A stretch of 64,000 nucleotides of DNA from Thermoanaerobacterium xylanolyticum LX-11 (GTDB lineage Bacteria > Bacillota > Thermoanaerobacteria > Thermoanaerobacterales > Thermoanaerobacteraceae), in contig NC_015555.1 in NCBI RefSeq assembly GCF_000189775.2, forward strand, positions 2,119,001 to 2,183,000, read 5' to 3'. Position numbers and translations under genes: made by a program. How positions within the stretch are numbered: the stretch's first letter is position 1; the number at the start of each line of letters is the position of its first letter. Below the pieces are notes generated by a model that was given only the letters and a program-made list of their open reading frames with translations, was not told the DNA's origin and did no database searches. Positions 60,618-64,000 of the stretch are shown piece by piece.

Positions 60618-61959
60618 TAAAATCACCTCTTGGCTTGATAACAATTCTGTCATCAGTTACATCTATTATAATGCCGTCGACACTTGCATGCAATTTAGCA
60701 CCTAACTTATTATCAGGGACATCGCCTATCAGATCTCCTTCTTTCACAATATCTCCTACCTTTACTACAGGTATCGCTTTGGCACCAACATGCTGACTTA
60801 GTTGCATGACGACATGATGTGAAGGAACGATAGTATCAAAATTCATCGGAGCATCTACATCGTATTTTTTAAGTGAAAGTCTTGAAATAAGCCTTTCCAT
60901 CGGCACCAATCTCTCATCTCTCATTACATTTGCTCTTTCTGGTCTTTTGTTGTGTGGATTTTTTACACCATTTTGCCTTAATTTTGTCTTTATCTGGCTT
61001 ATTATTTTTCTTGGTGACAAACTTTGATGACATGAATACATCTCGCACAATCCACATTCAGAACATAGCATTGTCATCGTATATGCAGCAACATCATCAA
61101 CAATACTATTTGCAACTGCATTCATAACTTTATGAGGTTTGATGGAATGACCTAATAAATTTCTAGGGCATAGATCTGTGCACATTTGGCATTGAGAACA
61201 AACAGACATTGCACGTTTTAGCTCTATGCTTATGTTTGTCTTTCTTTTTGTTATCACAGGGTGGTCTTTTGGGAGAACAATAATAGCTTTTGTTGTTTTT
61301 GTTATTGGGGCTTTTCTATCAACTATTTTCCCAGTCATGGGACCACCCATTATTACTTCATAATCTTCTTCTAAGCATCCTCCAGCCTTTTCAATAAGCT
61401 CAGCCACAGATGTGCCTACTTTTACTTTAAATGTACTAGGGCATTTGACATTTCCAGTTACAGTTACATACTTTTCTGTGACTGGGTGTTTTAAATAAAT
61501 AGCATTATAAACATTAAGCACAGTTTCCACATTCATTACAATGGTTCCAACAGAAATAGGTATAGAACCTTCTGGCACAATTCTACCAGTCGTTTCATAT
61601 ATTAATACGACTTCATCACCAGCAGGATAAACGTCTGGCAACACCTTTAACTCTAAGTTTTTATAATTACCAATTAAATTCTTAACTGAATCAATTGCAG
61701 CCTTGTATGCTGATTTTATTGCTACAATGCCACTTCTAGCTCCTAAAGTATCAACTACAAATGATAAAGTCATCAATATTTCATCAGTATATATTGCAAG
61801 CAACTGCCTATCGACTCTTAAAAGCGGTTCACATTCAGCGCCATTTAATATGATTGTGTCTATACCTGTAGTAAGTTTTGCGTGTGTAGGAAATCCAGCT
61901 CCGCCTGCACCGACTATTCCATTTTCAAACACGATATTTTTAAGTTCGTCAATATTCAT
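60592..61959 (-). CDS. pduS: PduS/RnfC-like cobalamin/NAD(H) electron-transfer protein of the microcompartment
   Basis: 455 residues. The RnfC-like N-terminus GAGGAGFPTHAKL binds nucleotide/FMN; GDEVVLIYETTGR follows. Two 4Fe-4S motifs lie at Cys254-257-260-264 and Cys299-302-305-310. A C-terminal barrel-sandwich part (VGDIVKEGDLIGDV) resembles RnfC. In propanediol compartments PduS reduces cobalamin or recycles NADH; here it could equally serve other internal electron needs. The ATG follows GGGGTGAG. Overlaps pduT at the 3' end. Confidence 0.92.
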   Translation of the reverse strand: MNIDELKNIVFENGIVGAGGAGFPTHAKLTTGIDTIILNGAECEPLLRVDRQLLAIYTDEILMTLSFVVDTLGARSGIVAIKSAYKAAIDSVKNLIGNYKNLELKVLPDVYPAGDEVVLIYETTGRIVPEGSIPISVGTIVMNVETVLNVYNAIYLKHPVTEKYVTVTGNVKCPSTFKVKVGTSVAELIEKAGGCLEEDYEVIMGGPMTGKIVDRKAPITKTTKAIIVLPKDHPVITKRKTNISIELKRAMSVCSQCQMCTDLCPRNLLGHSIKPHKVMNAVANSIVDDVAAYTMTMLCSECGLCEMYSCHQSLSPRKIISQIKTKLRQNGVKNPHNKRPERANVMRDERLVPMERLISRLSLKKYDVDAPMNFDTIVPSHHVVMQLSQHVGAKAIPVVKVGDIVKEGDLIGDVPDNKLGAKLHASVDGIIIDVTDDRIVIKPRGDFNGQSNRIS

Positions 61960-61977
61960 TTTCTCACCCCAAATAAA

Positions 61978-62256
61978 CTAATCCTCAATTATCACATCTT
62001 TTATGCTATCAACAATTCCTACAATTGCTGCATCTACAGGCGAATCTGCCATACCACAACCAATTCTTGCTGAACTTCCAAAGGTAACTAATACTATTTC
62101 TCCTACACCTGCACCTACATTATCTATTGCAACAATCCTATTTTTATTGTCATAATTCATTTCACTTACTGGTTCTACTATTAGAAATTTATTGCCTATT
62201 AAATTTTGATTTTTGCGGGTAGAAATAACAGTACCAACAACTTTAGCTATTATCAA
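61978..62256 (-). CDS. BMC-P pentameric vertex protein (EutN/PduN/CcmL family)
   Basis: 92 residues, capping the vertices of the microcompartment shell. IIAKVVGTVISTRKNQ at the start and IGCGMADSPVDAAIVGIVD at the end are family signatures. A TTG at 62254-62256 is chosen as start: it follows AGGAG by 9 bases and gives the canonical Met-Ile-Ile-Ala-Lys start, whereas the TTG three codons earlier directly abuts the ribosome site. That ribosome site lies in the last codons of pduL, so the two are coupled. Confidence 0.92.
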   Translation of the reverse strand: MIIAKVVGTVISTRKNQNLIGNKFLIVEPVSEMNYDNKNRIVAIDNVGAGVGEIVLVTFGSSARIGCGMADSPVDAAIVGIVDSIKDVIIED

Positions 62257-62261
62257 TTTTT

Positions 62262-62915
62262 TCAACTCCTATTATCTCTAACTATTTCAACAAAATCGCC
62301 GCTTTTTAGTCCCATGCAATTAGCTTCATCTGTATCAATATGCATCTCAAGTGTATACTTTTCGTCAACTCTAACCTGTACATTTTCTAAAACTCCGCCT
62401 CGCTGACCACTTACTTTAACTGATATTATTTCGTTATCCAAAACTTTGAATTTTTTAGAATCTTCAGGTGACATGTGAACATGTCTCTTGGCTATTATGC
62501 ATCCTTCTTTTAATGATATGGAACCTTTCGGCCCTACAATTGTGATTGGTGATGAGCCTTTTATATCACCTGATTCCCGTATAGGAGGGTTTAATCCTAA
62601 ACTTATTGCATCAGTCTTCGATATTTCTACCTGCGTTTTATCTCTTAAAGGACCCAAAACTCTCACTTTCTCAATAGCATTTAATTTAAAGCCGATTATT
62701 GTTACACACTCTTCTGCTGCAAACTGTCCACCCATCAATTCCTTTTTCTTTTTTAAAACATAATCTTTCCCAAACAATATCTCCAAATGTTCTTTAGTCA
62801 AATGTACATGGCGCGCTGATACACCTACTGGTATCTTCAACGAATTCCTTTCACTAAGCGTATCCGCTATCGTCTTTGATATGATTTCTATCAATTTATC
62901 GTTCACTTTTATCAC
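62262..62915 (-). CDS. pduL: Phosphate propanoyltransferase PduL
   Basis: 217 residues, converting propionyl-CoA (or acetyl-CoA) and phosphate to the acyl phosphate inside the shell. Metal-binding His pairs are seen at 36-38 (SARHVHL) and 145-147 (KRHVHMS), with EMHIDTDEAN near 190-199. The first about 20 residues (VNDKLIEIISKTIADTL) form an amphipathic helix of the encapsulation-peptide type. The start is a GTG one base after the preceding stop, with no obvious ribosome site, so translation is probably coupled to the shell gene upstream. Confidence 0.93.
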   Translation of the reverse strand: MIKVNDKLIEIISKTIADTLSERNSLKIPVGVSARHVHLTKEHLEILFGKDYVLKKKKELMGGQFAAEECVTIIGFKLNAIEKVRVLGPLRDKTQVEISKTDAISLGLNPPIRESGDIKGSSPITIVGPKGSISLKEGCIIAKRHVHMSPEDSKKFKVLDNEIISVKVSGQRGGVLENVQVRVDEKYTLEMHIDTDEANCMGLKSGDFVEIVRDNRS

Positions 62916-62916
62916 A

Positions 62917-63195
62917 CTACTTTATTGTAGGCAATATTTTTTCTACATCTGCATGAGGTCTCGGTATTACGTGAACAGCTACTAACTCGCCTAATTTTTT
63001 AGCAGCATTTGCGCCGGTCTCTGTCGCTGCCTTTACTGCGCCAACATCTCCTCTTACCATAACAGTTACAAGCCCTGAACCTATTTTTTCAGTGCCTATC
63101 AATGTGACATTAGCAGCTTTTACCATTGAATCTGCCGCTTCGATTGCAGCAACCAATCCTCTCGTTTCTACCATTCCCAATGCTTGTTGTTCCAT
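62917..63195 (-). CDS. BMC-H shell protein (PduA/PduJ-like) with a possible longer form
   Basis: 92 residues from the ATG at 63193-63195, preceded by AGGAGG at 8 bases. Hexameric shell facet protein: [36 protein letters not shown] and [15 protein letters not shown] are the standard BMC segments. The same frame is open to an ATG at 63295-63297, giving a 126-residue form with a 34-residue, highly charged N-terminal extension and a weak GGTGG site. Nearly identical to the shell protein at 63631-63909. Confidence 0.92.
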   Translation of the reverse strand: MEQQALGMVETRGLVAAIEAADSMVKAANVTLIGTEKIGSGLVTVMVRGDVGAVKAATETGANAAKKLGELVAVHVIPRPHADVEKILPTIK

Positions 63196-63286
63196 AATCA
63201 TTTCCTCCTTAATTTCATTTGATACTTTTACTAAATTATTTTTTTGTTTTTCGCCTTTAACATCTTTGACATTTGTGTCCTTTTCT

Positions 63287-63604
63287 TCAGAACTCATTTA
63301 TTTCACCACCATCTATTTTAAATAGCTTTCCTGCACTAATATTTACCATCTTTATAGTTTCTGGATGTGGATTTGGTATTACCGCGTATGTTACTGTCCG
63401 TGTAATTTTATCAGCTTCATTCTTTCCATTTAAAATTGCCTCTTCAACTGCTGAAACATCTCCCTTAATAATGATCGTCACAAGTCTGCCTCCAAGTTTT
63501 TTCTCCCATGTTACAAACTCTACATTCGCTGTTTTTAACATGGCATCCAGTGTTTCTACCGCTGTAACAAATCCATTTACTTCAATAAGTCCAATTGCAT
63601 GCAT
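63287..63604 (-). CDS. BMC-H shell protein with C-terminal extension
   Basis: 105 residues. BMC domain with [38 protein letters not shown] and [15 protein letters not shown], diverged from the PduA/J-like neighbours. Residues after about 90 ([18 protein letters not shown]) extend past the usual BMC-H end. AGGAG precedes the ATG. Its end overlaps the long form of the next shell gene by 11 bases. It may be a minor shell component that modifies pore properties; the pore sequence differs from its neighbours. Confidence 0.9.
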   Translation of the reverse strand: MHAIGLIEVNGFVTAVETLDAMLKTANVEFVTWEKKLGGRLVTIIIKGDVSAVEEAILNGKNEADKITRTVTYAVIPNPHPETIKMVNISAGKLFKIDGGEINEF

Positions 63605-63630
63605 TTATTGCACTCCTAAATGTGCCAAAA

Positions 63631-63909
63631 TTATTTAATGGTCGGCAATATCTTTTCAACATCAGTGTGAGGCCTTGGTATTACATGAACAGCTACTAAC
63701 TCTCCTAATTTTGAAGCAGCATTTGCGCCAACCTCTGTCGCTGCTTTTACTGCACCGACATCTCCTCTTACCATGACAGTCACTAGCCCTGATCCTATTT
63801 TCTCAGTTCCTATCAAAGTAACATCTGCAGCCTTAACCATTGCATCTGCCGCTTCTATTGCTGCTACCAATCCTCTCGTTTCTACCATTCCCAATGCTTC
63901 TTGTACCAT
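63631..63909 (-). CDS. BMC-H shell protein (PduA/PduJ-like)
   Basis: 92 residues from the ATG at 63907-63909 with GAGGAGG upstream; a TTG two codons earlier is rejected. One BMC domain: [38 protein letters not shown] and [18 protein letters not shown]. It is nearly the same as the protein at 62917-63195, showing a recent duplication with a different shell gene between the copies. A major facet component is expected. Confidence 0.94.
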   Translation of the reverse strand: MVQEALGMVETRGLVAAIEAADAMVKAADVTLIGTEKIGSGLVTVMVRGDVGAVKAATEVGANAASKLGELVAVHVIPRPHTDVEKILPTIK

Positions 63910-63931
63910 AATCAAAATCCTCCTCGATTTT

Positions 63932-64000
63932 TTATTTTAGACAATTTAGCTTTAATAGCTTTTCGGTGTCTTCTTCTGGTTTTGCTATTATATCTGTGGA
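63932..64000 (-). CDS. Partial CDS, C-terminal tail only (gene continues past the window)
   Basis: An open frame entering from the right edge reads [20 protein letters not shown] and ends LK at the TAA 63932-63934, 22 bases before the first shell gene start. The [13 protein letters not shown] stretch recalls the end of BMC domains, so another shell protein is possible, but 22 residues are too few to decide. Confidence 0.5.
   Translation of the reverse strand, partial: STDIIAKPEEDTEKLLKLNCLK

Noticed and set aside
1-64000. CRISPR arrays, tRNA and rRNA genes
   Set aside because: No regularly spaced short repeats, no cloverleaf with a CCA-type end and no rRNA-like segments were seen on either strand.

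Overview
The window looks like the chromosome of an anaerobic, thermophilic, plant-polysaccharide-degrading Clostridium-type Firmicute, most like Thermoanaerobacterium. The reasons are the low GC content, strong AGGAGG ribosome sites, frequent TTG/GTG starts, and a gene set of pectin/uronate catabolism, a fermentative L-lactate dehydrogenase and a rhamnose-linked microcompartment. The genus is an inference; no rRNA is present.

Region 1 (1-25.8 kb, all minus strand) is a galacturonate/pectin locus. From its promoter end it runs uxaC, a LacI regulator, GH105, an ABC sugar transporter (binding protein plus two permeases), intracellular GH28, uxaB, uxaA, AEC and MATE transporters and a broken TIM-barrel epimerase. 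A DeoR-led operon follows (deoR, uxaE, 2-hydroxyacid dehydrogenase, gntK, gnd, uxuB), then an orphan antitoxin-like gene, a second LacI regulator, kduI and kduD. Together these import oligogalacturonides, cleave them in the cytoplasm, and send galacturonate to altronate/KDG (UxaC-UxaB-UxaA) or through tagaturonate-fructuronate epimerisation (UxaE) to mannonate (UxuB). Unsaturated products go through KduI/KduD, and gluconate through GntK/Gnd. Four near-palindromic operators (core GTTAACGTG) precede uxaC, GH105, uxaB and kduI, two of them just downstream of near-consensus promoters.

Region 2 (25.8-41.1 kb) is mixed housekeeping: a two-LysM protein, a PPC-domain protein, a three-gene operon with two paralogous FAD oxidoreductases, ldh, a coiled-coil protein, a DUF881 protein, DedA plus a CelD-like acyltransferase, and a galT / maltokinase-like / GlgM-like glycosyltransferase operon. 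A standalone structured RNA with its own promoter and terminator comes next, then a cation exchanger, a flavin reductase-like protein and an SPFH/NfeD pair.

Region 3 (41.2-47.9 kb) is a mobile-element patch: a decayed Eco57I-type methylase remnant, an IS110-family element with a frameshifted transposase and a long structured left end (possible bridge RNA), a GH43 gene, a DDE transposase, and two 101-bp direct repeats bracketing the last two.

Region 4 (47.9-64 kb, minus strand) is a rhamnose/rhamnoside locus. It holds BMC shell genes (three BMC-H, one BMC-P, one PduT-type BMC-T), pduL and pduS, then rhaM-rhaA-rhaB, a GH106-like alpha-L-rhamnosidase, a second ABC sugar transporter and an unusual thioredoxin-fold/GH99-like fusion interrupted near its C-terminus by an in-frame TGA. 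The signature enzymes (aldolase, diol dehydratase, aldehyde dehydrogenase) are not in the window and presumably lie beyond the right edge.
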